The notes under the pieces: generated by a model
Databases searched by the model: none
Told to the model about the DNA's origin: nothing
Seen by the model: only the letters and a program-made list of their open reading frames with translations
DNA from: Croceimicrobium sp963977415
GTDB taxonomy: Bacteria; Bacteroidota; Bacteroidia; Flavobacteriales; Schleiferiaceae
Reading direction: 5' to 3'
Assembly (NCBI GenBank): GCA_963977415.1
Contig: CAXBOS010000006.1
Span: 124,001-188,000, forward strand
Length of the DNA: 64,000 nucleotides
In this document: in pieces, positions 10,201 to 16,557 of the stretch
How the letters are laid out: each line of letters begins with the position of its first letter
Numbering within the stretch: the first letter of the stretch is position 1
Made by a program: the position numbers and the translations under genes

Positions 10201-11817
10201 AGCTACACCGTAACCAGAGGTAGAAGTAGAAGGCATACCGGTCATGGTATTACCATTCATCGTCATATTATAAGTGTTATCACTCATAAAATAACGGTAG
10301 TAGTTTCCTTCGAAGCTATTGTTATTAATAACGAAGTTACTATCCGAGAAGGCTGTTAATGCCTCAAAGTGTACTCCATATTGACCATTAATAAAAGCCG
10401 AGTTGATGATAGTTGTATTGTCACCACCTTCTGTCTCGGTAAAAGAACTCGTAGAAGAACCCGTACTGGCTATAGCAGCAATGTCTGAAGACGTTGAAGT
10501 AGTAACCGCCATTTCAAAACGACAAGCTTCTACCGTAAGGTTATCATTGTCATTTTGCATACGAATACCCCAAGAATCTGTGGTACCTGGATGCGTAATG
10601 GTTAACCCTTTAAAGGTTACGTAATCGGCACCATCCATAAGGATAACTGCTTTTTGATTAACCGCAGCGGTATTATAAGCTAAAGAAGTTGTAGCGCTAT
10701 CACCACCATCAAACATAATGGTATTGGCACTGCTGGTACCCATAATTGCGGGTAAGTAAACCGTATCCGTATAAGAACCTGCGGCTACATTAAAAGTACA
10801 TGCTCCAACAACGCCAAGACTTACTAAGTCTGCTGCGGCGGTTGAAAAGCTTGTATAGTTCATGCTACCGGAACCAGCTGGATCGATGGTATAAACACCC
10901 GCCATGCCAGTAGTGATAGTTCCATAAACTACGTCATCTACATAATAGGTTTTAGCACCAGCAGTGTTTCCATCTACTCCAAAATTTGGGAAGATTGAAA
11001 CTAAATCATAGGTATTAGCCGTATTGATTGTTGCCGCGTTTGGACCAGGGTTGTTGAAATTGAAAGTTAGAATTTCCCAACCACCAGCTACTGTTGTAGT
11101 ATCGGTTGTTTCAACAAAAATTCCACCATTCGTTTTGTCTTCTACTTTTAAAAGAACCGCTGCACCAGCATCTGGAGACCAGAAGCGCACGGAAATAGTA
11201 TTTGCTCCACCTACTGTAAAAGGAATAGCTGTAGCTAAGCCACCAGCACTAAGTGTAGTACCAGCCCAAGTTGCAGTCCCTAAACCTTTATCCACTTGAA
11301 GCACGCTATTGGTAGCATCTGTTGGATCTGTTGTTACCATATCAACATTACCACCAAAACTAACGGTCGTGTAGTTTACGGTAGCATCATCCCAAGAAAT
11401 GGGTAAGTCTACTTGACTAAGCACAACGCCTGTACATGCCGAGCAAGAGTTGTAACATACCACTGGTAAAACCGTGTTGTTACCACTAAATGTTAATGTA
11501 CGGTTGGTAAATCCACCCGCAGTTACGGTACAAGAACCGCCTGGAGAAAAGTTCTCCTGAGCCGTCCACCCATCAAGGGTAAACTTGTACTCAATGGTGC
11601 CCGCCGTTAAAGGAAGGGCAACCTCCCAAACACCGTCGCTATTCGCGTCGGTCATGGGGTTACATCCGCCGCACCAGCCGTTGAATGTACCGTTAACATT
11701 TACGGTAGTGAAAGACCCTGTATAGTCATTCATATCCACCTTAAATGTAACCGTATCATTCTGCGCCTGAAGGGTGCCGAATGCAACTAATAAAATTAGC
11801 TGAATAAATTTTCTCAT
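1285..11817 (-). CDS. Giant T9SS-secreted modular protein (FN3, MAM-like, beta-helix; 3510 aa)
   Basis: This is a secreted or cell-surface protein. A signal peptide (MRKFIQLILLVAFGTLQAQ) is followed by a CBM-like beta-sandwich (about residues 20-110), a jelly-roll domain (about 130-300) and parallel beta-helix repeats (about 310-740). Eight fibronectin III modules carrying the motif EYGPxGFTPGTGT alternate with about seven MAM-like jelly rolls that open with APYFxxFE-type sequence. Two modules contain GDGWNGGEIT, at about residues 1410 and 2330. Three Ig/PKD-like repeats of about 75 residues (GGTWTDL motif) precede a C-terminal T9SS type A sorting domain (YPNPTSG, last 80 residues). No enzymatic motif was seen. 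Adhesin, matrix protein or polysaccharide binder are all possible. It is monocistronic, with a strong terminator. The long reading frame is intact despite much internal repetition. Confidence 0.92.
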   Translation of the reverse strand: MRKFIQLILLVAFGTLQAQNDTVTFKVDMNDYTGSFTTVNVNGTFNGWCGGCNPMTDANSDGVWEVALPLTAGTIEYKFTLDGWTAQENFSPGGSCTVTAGGFTNRTLTFSGNNTVLPVVCYNSCSACTGVVLSQVDLPISWDDATVNYTTVSFGGNVDMVTTDPTDATNSVLQVDKGLGTATWAGTTLSAGGLATAIPFTVGGANTISVRFWSPDAGAAVLLKVEDKTNGGIFVETTDTTTVAGGWEILTFNFNNPGPNAATINTANTYDLVSIFPNFGVDGNTAGAKTYYVDDVVYGTITTGMAGVYTIDPAGSGSMNYTSFSTAAADLVSLGVVGACTFNVAAGSYTDTVYLPAIMGTSSANTIMFDGGDSATTSLAYNTAAVNQKAVILMDGADYVTFKGLTITHPGTTDSWGIRMQNDNDNLTVEACRFEMAVTTSTSSDIAAIASTGSSTSSFTETEGGDNTTIINSAFINGQYGVHFEALTAFSDSNFVINNNSFEGNYYRYFMSDNTYNMTMNGNTMTGMPSTSTSGYGVALYDIIGFEINNNVINASDWGIYIADGNFDGAPLATSNITNNMVTSLLDEAFYVDDFESTNVYYNSFATTATSTSAYGAYFNDCINVDVRNNVFYSEATYAAYFADNTTTLGTGFDVINLDYNIYHTVSGTNLAYDGAVYADLAAWQAGRATNNVNSLSGDPIFIDPTSDLHMAGGLANNAATPIASVTMDIDGDMRSATTPDLGADEYLPATCLPVSGVATIMAYADSASIGWIGNNGATATFNIEYGPLGFTPGAGTTVTAHPDSSITITGLMANTDYEIYVTANCGAGGLGATVGPTAFRTALAGPRVITCATGTLGALLTEEFDNATSFSGDIGGGNGFWMYDNNTTSSSNTGPSAPQSGTHYIYVETSGGAATASMVSPAVDLSAASQNVELSFWLHAYGATIGVLDVGVSTSATGPFTNVFSYGPGQLQTDELDPWQNVGVNLDAYLGQTIYIEFLYTRGASFDSDLAIDLVEVKSCLSCLTPSALTSSNVTSTTADITWTSGASNLGSTVEYGPAGFTPGTGSIMTATAGAASLTGLMPATAYDVYVTDSCGTGDISASAGPISFTTLCPTAFMAPYFTDFTAVSLGYQASYENCWTIASATTPRWEAEDATGGNENSTNTGPFYDNTSFGASGGYYMFFETSSGSTGSKGSLNSPFINFSSLSTPQLDFFYHMFGATMGALRIYAEDTNGVQTLLDSIVGQQQTAGSDPWLNKAIDLTSLSGSVYRFVFEAERGTSFTGDLSIDDVSVRETPSCFPSNLLSVISTSNTSAELTWNAGTGTSWDVEYGPIGFTPGSGTLVNSTNDTLLLTGLMAATGYDFYVTDSCGAAGVATTAGPTTFYTAACAASNQCVYTLDLFDTFGDGWNGGEITVWQAGIPVGVYGSNFTSGNSLLGLTLNLCDGIPTYVTISTLGSWSSEMGFNLSNPLGAIQGAHTAIGGLSQGDTLASFTTDCSACPAIVAPFMESFDLTSTPACWSQEAITGGPWVFGTSGLNTACGSLADNTGNGGNYAWMDQSSTDNGVSLIMPAIDISALTTPYFEFYYNMCGAGYTPINLTIIEYWDGSSWASADTLNFATNGWQLVAYTIPSTWTYNSGNEVKLRFRAESGGSGSDFNGDNAIDDVRIYEAPSCFPVSNLALSNVTAVSLDVTWTDNGSAGYGVIYGAAGFDPATAGTLVTTTNDTVNITGLSPITTYDVYVYSDCGMGDVSDTVGPVSTTTGCAPITPPSIEDFTNGWTPNACWDEGDGGTPATGPAALGTGGWGTDGFANNGFTGAVKINLYNVGDADWMLSPQYDLGTGANLQVEFDFGVFAWNSTTPASLGSDDEVQLLISTDNGATWVNLATYNNTYVTNATGNHEVATLYTYTGVVQFAIWATEGVIDDPEDNDIFVDNFEVRVTPACPDPAAVLATNITSTDADITWTSSVGGVGSSVEYGPAGFTPGTGTVITSTTDSVHLSGLMSATAYDVYVTDSCGASGVSATVGPITFTTLCPASFLAPYSTDFENITIGQQTSYENCWSVPATTTPRWESEDATGGNENSTGTGPFFDNTSFGSAGGTYMYLETSSGATGGKGLLSSPTIDFASLTAPQLDFYYHMYGATTGALRIYAEDATGTLTILDSIVGQQQTAGSDAWIQKSIDLSSLSGTSYSFVFEAERGTSFTGDISIDDFSVAEAPNCFASSALTVISTSNNSAELTWTAGSGTSWDIEYGPAGFTLGTGTMFNATNDTITISGLMASTAYEFYVTDSCGASGVASTAGPASFTTSACPLADQCAYTVDLYDSFGDGWNGGEITIFQNGVAVASFGSTFSTGFNSLGNTVNLCDNVPTTVTLSTAGAWPSEIGVVVINPNGDTAGVHLASTTVGTGDTLFSFTSNCSACPAIAAPYFESFEANSATVGCWSNVFVADTFSWTLGTGSTGGAITGAYAGSQNAVFVSTNGGPDTTLFVSPVIDMTALISPQLSFWYAQEEWFGDQNVTNVYYRASASDPWTFLFGDNTNRNTWTQALVNLPNPSSTYQIAIEGVNNWGHANVIDSLSITDAAQICTAPDSVAASNIATTNADITWASGSNQSSSWIEYGPLGFTPGTGMVVNPATTPATLSGLMPGTIYEACVYDICSALGDTSSAGCVTFTTLCAPITMYPYMENFDMGIIPACYASTGTTTGPFLWAPDAGGTPTGPTGPSVDNTTGTGAGFYMYTEASSPAAAGDSAFLELPEFNLTSLTVPEISYYYHMFGADIQSLELEVYDATTMTWSSINSIVGQQQTANGAAWMEARVDLSAYTTSTNLRMRFLTVRGPSFNGDVALDDITVRETPACVDPTNLMVTNATSSSISLSWMSDTNIVSSTIEYGPIGFSLGTGTQVTATPSAFTVTGLASGACFEFYVRDSCSSATAWIGPVNSCTIATCSVSSVPVSATSDTTDCDGGSVSLSAVSSTGNDLVWLNNGQAVSTGANFVSDSISFTTAFDVAEYVTTTPVLHVGPLTNIAAAGFGNFSNGQWITVNDTIHIDSMVVRHNNDVVAQVVLWTDDSFSNLVQLSDTFSTPAATLGDLQVPVNMVVTPGVYFMNVNFISGAGQLFRATGGAAYPYSLAGLMSIDSTNFADQSRIYYTFDMTVSKACIGTAIQGFGVVPGANAGLTDTVTVCSTESMVDLTSFLGVYDFGGTWTDLSATGALTDSIFDATAVTAGASYDFSYILAGVNGCAGDTAFLNVTVEAAPDAGADSSFALCIGSGNVILRTYITGNPFGGTWVDLDNSGALNTTGVWRSNIATAGTFRVAYILSGTVCAADTAILTITSDNAVSAGIAVSDSVCDQNASVDLNTFLDASATAGGTWTELTSTGAVTANIFDATSVTTNSSYDFQYKVMSACGDDSIVVTLYVDDCDVSVRELSTGFINIYPNPTSGLIKIEDKAVKGEVRVELYSANGQLMMSKNFGENEAMSLDITDYATGIYTVKVNSEKGLDVKRIIKQ
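4530..5707 (-). repeat. Internal duplication of the giant gene, copy 2
   Basis: This segment encodes MAM-like module 5, FN3 module 6 and the second GDGWNGG module. It aligns without net length change to 7290-8470 at a constant offset of 2763 bp (921 codons). For example GTGATTTCACCGCCATTCCA near 4808 matches GTGATTTCTCCACCATTCCA near 7571, and the boundary CSACPAI occurs in both copies. Confidence 0.8.
7290..8470 (-). repeat. Internal duplication of the giant gene, copy 1
   Basis: This is the partner of 4530-5707. It encodes MAM-like module 2 (SYENCW, NENSTNTGPF), FN3 module 3 (TSWDVEYGPIGFTPGSGT) and the first GDGWNGG module. The two copies keep the same module order and differ by scattered substitutions, so the duplication is in-frame and not very recent. 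Confidence 0.8.
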
Positions 11818-12404
11818 GAATTGAAAATAAACTTGGTTACTAAAAAATTAAAAGAATTGTCAAGATTTGATTTGAGTCTGCTCTTACAGACGGTGCGAAA
11901 TGCAGAATCAGCCATTGGGCCACACCTAGAGCCCACAGAAAGCGAGCCCCTCGTTAATAGTTTCCTCATATTTATTAAATTACCTGTTACAAGTAAAGCC
12001 TTAAACCCCAAGTAATTATGATCTTCCCAAGATCCTCAAAATACTTGCTGTCCCTATTTAAGCACTTTACAGTCGTGAAATTTAGCAAAATGTTAACAAT
12101 ATAAATGCTTAAATCTCGCTTTTTTAAGGGGTAGAGGTCACTATTTATCTTTAACCCTACTTTCAAGCTAAAAATTAGGAAGACGCCTTTTCAATATGTT
12201 TTCCCTAAAAATCTGTGATAAAGGACCAAAAAAGGCCCAAGAAAAAGAGCCGATGCAGATTTTGATTAATAAAGTTAAAAAAGCCGCTTTAGTCTAGGTA
12301 AATCATGGCGCTCCACTAAAAGCGTTTTTATGAACACGAGCGTTTATTTGTTAAACTGCCTGACCAGTTTTTTTATCAGCCTTGGTTTGTGTTTTCACAG
12401 AACT
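11818..12404. other. Intergenic region, leader of the giant gene, no gene seen
   Basis: The 587-bp gap holds no convincing ORF. Just upstream of the giant gene the minus strand could form several stems, including GTCTG-TAAGAG-CAGAC (11878-11893) and GGGC...GCCC near 11918-11935, so a structured 5' leader is possible. I do not recognise a known riboswitch. The rest (12020-12404) is AT-rich and contains GGACCAAAAAAGG near 12222, similar to a stretch in the gap at 16311. Confidence 0.4.
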
Positions 12405-12998
12405 TCAACCCTTAATACTATTCCAGGTTTCAAATAGCTTCTCTTGCTTCGGGCGATTGGCCTCCTTTTCTCTTAAAGGTTCGCACTCCTTTAAAGTGTG
12501 ATGGCATTCTCCTGGTAATTGTTGGTACAGTTCCGTACCTTTAGTTTTCCAAGCCAACATCTCATCGCTCACTTCCTTTATTATTTTAGCGGGATTACCC
12601 ACTACTAAGCTCCGCGGTGGAATTATTGAGTCGGCCTTTACAAAAGCTAAAGCACCAATAATCGACCCGGCACCAATTGAGCTGCGATCCATAACTACCG
12701 CATTCATGCCTATTAAACAGTTTTCGCCAATATTCGCTCCGTGTATAATTGCGCCATGGCCAATATGAGCGCCTTCTTCTAAGGCAATGCTCACTCCAGG
12801 AAACATGTGAATTACGCAGTTTTCTTGCACATTAGCGCCGCGTTTAATTTCAATCTCGCCCCAATCACCGCGCACTACCGCACCTGGGCCGATATAAACA
12901 TCATCGCCAATAATTACATTACCAATTATCACCGCAGTTTCATGCACGAAGGCCTTGACACTAATCACCGGCTTGAAGCCATTAAACTCGTAAATCAT
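12405..12998 (-). CDS. paaY: PaaY-type hexapeptide-repeat protein (gamma-carbonic anhydrase fold thioesterase)
   Basis: The 197-residue protein is a left-handed beta-helix of hexapeptide repeats: VIIGNVIIGDDVYIGPGAVVRGD, then IEIKRGANVQENCVIHMF and HIGHGAIIHGANIGENCLIGMN. Histidines at the expected metal-site positions (CVIHMF, HIGHG) are present. The length and the C-terminal helical extension (ECEPL...ETWNS) match PaaY. In the phenylacetate pathway PaaY hydrolyses dead-end CoA thioesters such as 2-hydroxycyclohepta-1,4,6-triene-1-formyl-CoA. It lies 232 bp downstream of the thiolase gene on the same strand. A generic gamma-carbonic-anhydrase-like role is the alternative, but length and context favour PaaY. 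Confidence 0.85.
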   Translation of the reverse strand: MIYEFNGFKPVISVKAFVHETAVIIGNVIIGDDVYIGPGAVVRGDWGEIEIKRGANVQENCVIHMFPGVSIALEEGAHIGHGAIIHGANIGENCLIGMNAVVMDRSSIGAGSIIGALAFVKADSIIPPRSLVVGNPAKIIKEVSDEMLAWKTKGTELYQQLPGECHHTLKECEPLREKEANRPKQEKLFETWNSIKG

Positions 12999-13230
12999 AT
13001 TCTATTCCTTAAGAGACTTCGAAATAAGATAATTTTTATCACTTATGTAGAAGGGTATTCCAATCGTCTCTTTCGCCTCTTTCGCAAAAAGACCCAAATC
13101 CAAAAAAAACCAGCTGCCCAATTACTTGTAATAGCAATTCTTAGGTTTTCGTTTTTAATTAAAAACCCTCTATCTATCCAGACCTTGCTGCCTAATTTTT
13201 AATCGAAGTCAAGGCTGAAGTTTTGCCTGC

Positions 13231-14439
13231 TTAAGCTCTTTCCAAAATTACCGCATAACCTTGACCTACCCCAATACACATCGTACAAAGGGCATAGCGC
13301 TTATTGGTTTTTTGCAGCTGAATCGCGGCGGTTTGCAAGAGACGTGCGCCCGACATTCCTAAGGGATGACCTAAAGCAATCGCTCCGCCATTGGGATTAA
13401 TACGGGGATCATTATCGGCCAAGCCCATTTTGCGAGTAACCGCTAAAGCTTGCGAGGCAAACGCTTCGTTTAGCTCAATGATATCCATATCGGCTAGGCT
13501 AAGACCCGCTTTTTTCAAAGCAATTTCTGAAGCGTAAACGGGACCAATGCCCATTACGCGTGGCTCTACCCCTGCAACACCCATGGAAACCATGCGTGCC
13601 AAAGGTTTCAAATTATTGTTTTTAATACCTTCTTCGGAAGCTACCAGAAGCGCCGCAGCGCCGTCGTTTAAGCCTGAAGAATTGCCCGCTGTTACCGAGC
13701 CGCCTTCCTTTTTAAAAGCGGGACGTAATTTGGCCAAGATCTCCATACTACTGCTGGGTTTGATAAACTCGTCTTTATCGAAAATCAAATCATCTTGCTT
13801 ACGACGCGGAATGGCTACAGGAACAATCTCTTCCGCCAAGCGACCAGAATTCTGTGCGGCCGTGGCTTTTTGCTGCGACCAAAGCGCAAAAGCATCTTGA
13901 TCTTCGCGAGAAATATTGTATTGCTCTACTAAGTTTTCGGCGGTTTCCCCCATGGCGTCGGTGCCATAAAGCTTAAACATTTTAGGGTTTACGAAACGCC
14001 AACCGAAAGAACTATCGTGCATTTTAGAATCGGTTCCGAAAGCCTTCGATGGCTTGCTCATTACATAAGGTGCACGCGTCATTTGCTCTACTCCACCAGC
14101 GATAAAAACCTCCCCGTCACCATTGCGAATCGCACGCATGGCTTGAGCTCCTGCGCTCATTCCGCTTGCGCAGAGACGGTTAACGGTTTCACCCGGAACA
14201 CTGAACGGTAAGCCTGCTAATAAAGCCGACATACGTGCAATATTGCGATTGTCTTCGCCCGCTTGATTAGCGCAACCTAAAATCACATCTGCCACCGAGC
14301 TGGGGTCTAAACTGGGATTGCGTTTCAAGAGTTCGGAAATAACGAGGGCCGCCATATCATCGGCACGTACCGGTGAAAGGGTTCCTAAAAAACTTCCAAT
14401 GGGAGTACGAATACCATCAACAATATATGCTTCTTTCAT
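13231..14439 (-). CDS. paaJ: Acetyl-CoA acyltransferase, PaaJ/PcaF type thiolase
   Basis: This is a thiolase of about 402 residues. The ORF extends to an ATG at 14458-14460, but the start at 14437-14439 (MKEAYIVDGIRTPIG) matches family N-termini and puts the nucleophilic cysteine at position 90 (NRLCASGMSAG). The second half has GGAIALGHPLGMSGAR with the catalytic His, and CTMCIGVGQGYA with the acid/base Cys near the C-terminus. It would cleave 3-oxoadipyl-CoA and 3-oxo-5,6-dehydrosuberyl-CoA in phenylacetate degradation. General beta-oxidation thiolases are similar; the paa neighbours support PaaJ. It lies 82 bp downstream of the Nudix regulator gene and is transcribed in the same direction. 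Confidence 0.88.
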   Translation of the reverse strand: MKEAYIVDGIRTPIGSFLGTLSPVRADDMAALVISELLKRNPSLDPSSVADVILGCANQAGEDNRNIARMSALLAGLPFSVPGETVNRLCASGMSAGAQAMRAIRNGDGEVFIAGGVEQMTRAPYVMSKPSKAFGTDSKMHDSSFGWRFVNPKMFKLYGTDAMGETAENLVEQYNISREDQDAFALWSQQKATAAQNSGRLAEEIVPVAIPRRKQDDLIFDKDEFIKPSSSMEILAKLRPAFKKEGGSVTAGNSSGLNDGAAALLVASEEGIKNNNLKPLARMVSMGVAGVEPRVMGIGPVYASEIALKKAGLSLADMDIIELNEAFASQALAVTRKMGLADNDPRINPNGGAIALGHPLGMSGARLLQTAAIQLQKTNKRYALCTMCIGVGQGYAVILERA

Positions 14440-14521
14440 AGGGCCGAAATTTTGTTTCACGCCCCATTTAGGACGCCATTTTCAGGCGCGAATATCGCAT
14501 ATATAAAAGGAATAAAAAATT

Positions 14522-15223
14522 CTACTGATAGACGAAGTCGTAACCACGTAGGGTAAGACTGCGGTATTTCTTCTCATCGAATTTATACAAGGCCGAAGGT
14601 CTTCTTGCTTTCGCAGAACTGCGCACAAAATGATCGGTCTCCAACAATAGCTCGCTTTTCAAAAGCTTGCGACGGAAGTTTCGTTTATCCAAATCTCGAC
14701 CTAAAGCGCATTCATATAAACGCTGGATTTGGTTCATGGTAAATTCTTTCGGTAAGAGGCTAAAGCCAATGGGGCGACGTTTCACCCGACGCTTTAAACG
14801 CTCGCGTGAATAATCTACAATTTTATTGTGATCGAAAGCTAAAGGGGGAATATCATTCACGTTCACCCATTTGTATTCCGAGCGCAATAAATCCTGACTT
14901 AAAGCTTCATTGAGTTGTAAAGTTCCATAATAAGCAACATTCACCACTCGCCCAGAAGGGTTGCGGTACACTTCTGCGAAAGCATTTAAAATTTCGATGG
15001 GCCAATCGGCACTACCAGTAATGCGACGCATTAACTCAATTGCCACATCTTCTGGGTCCTCGTTAACATGCACCACCGAAGAAGGCAGTATATGTGCACC
15101 AGCAAAGGGCTCGCCTGCTTTTTCGGCGATTAAAATTTTTAAATCGTCACCGTCAAATCCGTATAAAACCACCGAAGTGGCAATGGCAACATTAAAGTCT
15201 TCTTTGGAAAAATTTATCCTCAT
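14522..15223 (-). CDS. NrtR-type Nudix-domain transcriptional regulator
   Basis: Residues 8-145 form a Nudix fold (VVLYGFDGDDLKILIAEK, EVYRNPSGRVVNVAYYG). The catalytic Nudix box is degenerate: around residues 45-70 (HILPSSVVHVNEDPEDVAIE) the REXXEE core is missing. Residues 155-233 form a winged helix typical of NrtR (FTMNQIQRLYE, LDKRNFRRKLL, PSALYKFDEKKY). This layout fits a regulator that binds an ADP-ribose- or sugar-like ligand rather than an enzyme. It sits inside the paa locus, directly downstream of a perfect inverted repeat (15265-15287), so autoregulation and control of paa genes are likely inferences. The family usually controls NAD or sugar metabolism; the ligand here is unknown. 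Confidence 0.85.
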   Translation of the reverse strand: MRINFSKEDFNVAIATSVVLYGFDGDDLKILIAEKAGEPFAGAHILPSSVVHVNEDPEDVAIELMRRITGSADWPIEILNAFAEVYRNPSGRVVNVAYYGTLQLNEALSQDLLRSEYKWVNVNDIPPLAFDHNKIVDYSRERLKRRVKRRPIGFSLLPKEFTMNQIQRLYECALGRDLDKRNFRRKLLKSELLLETDHFVRSSAKARRPSALYKFDEKKYRSLTLRGYDFVYQ

Positions 15224-15231
15224 AGCTTTTG

Positions 15232-15256
15232 CAAAGATGCGTAATTTTTGACAAGC
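15232..15256 (-). promoter_or_regulatory. Probable promoter of the Nudix regulator
   Basis: On the minus strand TTGTCAAAA is followed about 11 bp later by CATCTTTG, one mismatch from the Bacteroidota -7 consensus TAnnTTTG. Only eight bases separate it from the ATG, so the leader should be nearly absent. The spacing between the two elements is shorter than ideal. Confidence 0.5.
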
Positions 15257-15264
15257 TAGATGAA

Positions 15265-15287
15265 CTTAGTGTTAAATTTACACTAAG
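15265..15287. promoter_or_regulatory. Perfect inverted repeat, candidate Nudix regulator operator
   Basis: CTTAGTGT-N7-ACACTAAG is an exact palindrome with an AT-rich centre. It lies in the 66-bp gap between the paaI stop codon and the regulator start, immediately upstream of the regulator promoter. Size, symmetry and position fit a dimeric winged-helix repressor site. I found no second perfect copy before paaG, paaA or paaJ by eye. Confidence 0.7.
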
Positions 15288-15289
15288 TA

Positions 15290-15697
15290 TTACCAATTTT
15301 TGTCTTTAAACAAAACTGTGCCCTTAAAAGAAGCCAGTGTTTCCGCGGATTCATTGCTTATAAAAACCTGATATACACCAACCGAACGGCCCTCTTTAAT
15401 CGCTTCTGCCTGAGCGAAAATACGCGTATTTGCTTGTATCGCTTTATGGTGACTGATACTGGTTTCAATGGAAAGGGCCTGCCTACCGTGACCATTGGCG
15501 GCAAAGGCTAAAGCACTGTCGGCCAGTGAGTAAGAGATTCCACCGTGGGCAATACCAAAACCATTGCACATTTCCTCGCCTACCGTCATTTCCAGCTTAG
15601 CAAATCCAGGCCTCACTTCTAACACTTTAATGCCCAACCATTGGCTAAAAGCATCACCATCATACATTTGCTGTACTATTTCGGAGGCGCTTTTCAT
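15290..15697 (-). CDS. paaI: PaaI hotdog-fold thioesterase
   Basis: The 135-residue protein is a single hotdog domain with the PaaI motif NGFGIAHGGISYSLADSA (residues 45-62), including Asn45, the HGG turn at 51-53 and the catalytic Asp60. PaaI hydrolyses hydroxyphenylacetyl-CoA and related dead-end esters, freeing CoA during phenylacetate catabolism. Its ATG overlaps the stop of the upstream 163-residue ORF by four bases, so the two are translationally coupled. Length and motif are typical; confidence in family and role is high. Confidence 0.9.
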   Translation of the reverse strand: MKSASEIVQQMYDGDAFSQWLGIKVLEVRPGFAKLEMTVGEEMCNGFGIAHGGISYSLADSALAFAANGHGRQALSIETSISHHKAIQANTRIFAQAEAIKEGRSVGVYQVFISNESAETLASFKGTVLFKDKNW

Positions 15698-16185
15698 TTT
15701 TTCGCTTTTTCTAGTTGACTGATTTCATAATCTACCACCCTTTCTACGGCAGTGATAATTACATCGAGCATTAAGTTAAAGCTCAGTTGTACTTCAGCTT
15801 TCGCTTCCGCTAGATCCGATTTTAAGACAGCGCGGGCGCGGAGGTCTTCAAATACCTTCGGACTATCGCTGAGCTCTACTTCTTCCACTTCAATCGACTC
15901 TTCGTCAATGTCCGTTTTGAGCTTAATAATTTCTTCGATTAATTGAGCGGGAACCATACCCACGGGAACGGTAGCGGCAATAAAAGCGTTAGTAAGAATT
16001 AACAGGGATTCTACCAAAGCTTCGTGCTGAGAATCGCTAAACTCCTCTTCTACATTAGTAATAAAACCCATTAAATAGGGTTGATCTTCTAAAACCTGAA
16101 TTAGTAATTTGCCTTGTTCTTCGGCTGGTAAACCATCGTATTCTACGATTGCTTCGCTAATGAAATCGCGCTTTTGATTTTTCAT
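15694..16185 (-). CDS. Uncharacterised helical protein coupled to paaI
   Basis: I do not recognise this 163-residue protein. It is acidic and predicted helical, with no signal peptide. It shows an N-terminal part with LPAEEQGKLLIQVLED, a hydrophobic middle (LLILTNAFIAATVPVGMVPA) and a charged C-terminus (DYEISQLEKAKK). A perfect -7 element (TAGCTTTG, 16190-16197) ends four bases before the ATG, so transcription of the unit that includes paaI and probably the Nudix regulator gene may start here on a leaderless mRNA. A role linked to paaI is an inference from the four-base overlap only. Confidence 0.75.
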   Translation of the reverse strand: MKNQKRDFISEAIVEYDGLPAEEQGKLLIQVLEDQPYLMGFITNVEEEFSDSQHEALVESLLILTNAFIAATVPVGMVPAQLIEEIIKLKTDIDEESIEVEEVELSDSPKVFEDLRARAVLKSDLAEAKAEVQLSFNLMLDVIITAVERVVDYEISQLEKAKK

Positions 16186-16189
16186 GCTG

Positions 16190-16197
16190 CAAAGCTA
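16190..16197 (-). promoter_or_regulatory. -7 promoter element TAGCTTTG (leaderless start)
   Basis: The minus strand reads TAGCTTTG-CAGC-ATG. This is a perfect match to TAnnTTTG, and the expected transcription start falls at or within a few bases of the start codon of the 163-residue gene. Confidence 0.6.
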
Positions 16198-16557
16198 AGG
16201 TTTTAGATAAAGGTTAATTCTGCTTTATAGATTAACCACATAGCTTTTTTGAGACTAGGCAGTCAAAAAATTGTTGGCTTTTTAATTTCTTAACGTCCTT
16301 TGTTTGCTTGATCAAAAAAGGACCAAAAAAATCAAGGCTCCAATTCCTCTCTTCAAAAACTTTCATGAAAGGCGAGCTCGGTGGGCGAGCTCATTTCAAT
16401 CGCATCCCAACTCACTAAGCCTCTCATTTTATTTTTTGGCGCTCGTAATTGAGGCCGATAAACCTCCTAATATAGATTTCGTTAGAGTTGAGAGTCGGTC
16501 ATTTAGTCCATCTTAAAAGCTCATCGTTTGACATTAAAGCCAGTTTTCCGATTATAA
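16198..16557. other. Intergenic region between the ParD remnant and the 163-residue gene
   Basis: The 360-bp stretch has no credible ORF. It contains an inverted-repeat-like GCGAGCTC pair near 16372-16392 and the GGACCAAAAAAATCAAG string near 16319. A ParE toxin gene would be expected to start at the overlapping ATGGC near 16562, but that frame closes after 14 codons. Confidence 0.5.

Noticed and set aside
11814..12011. 65-codon minus-strand ORF over the start of the giant gene
   Set aside because: It overlaps the giant gene's start codon, has no signal or family features and lies in a likely leader.
12807..13202. 131-codon plus-strand ORF over paaY
   Set aside because: It is antisense to the hexapeptide repeats of paaY and its downstream part has no protein-like features.
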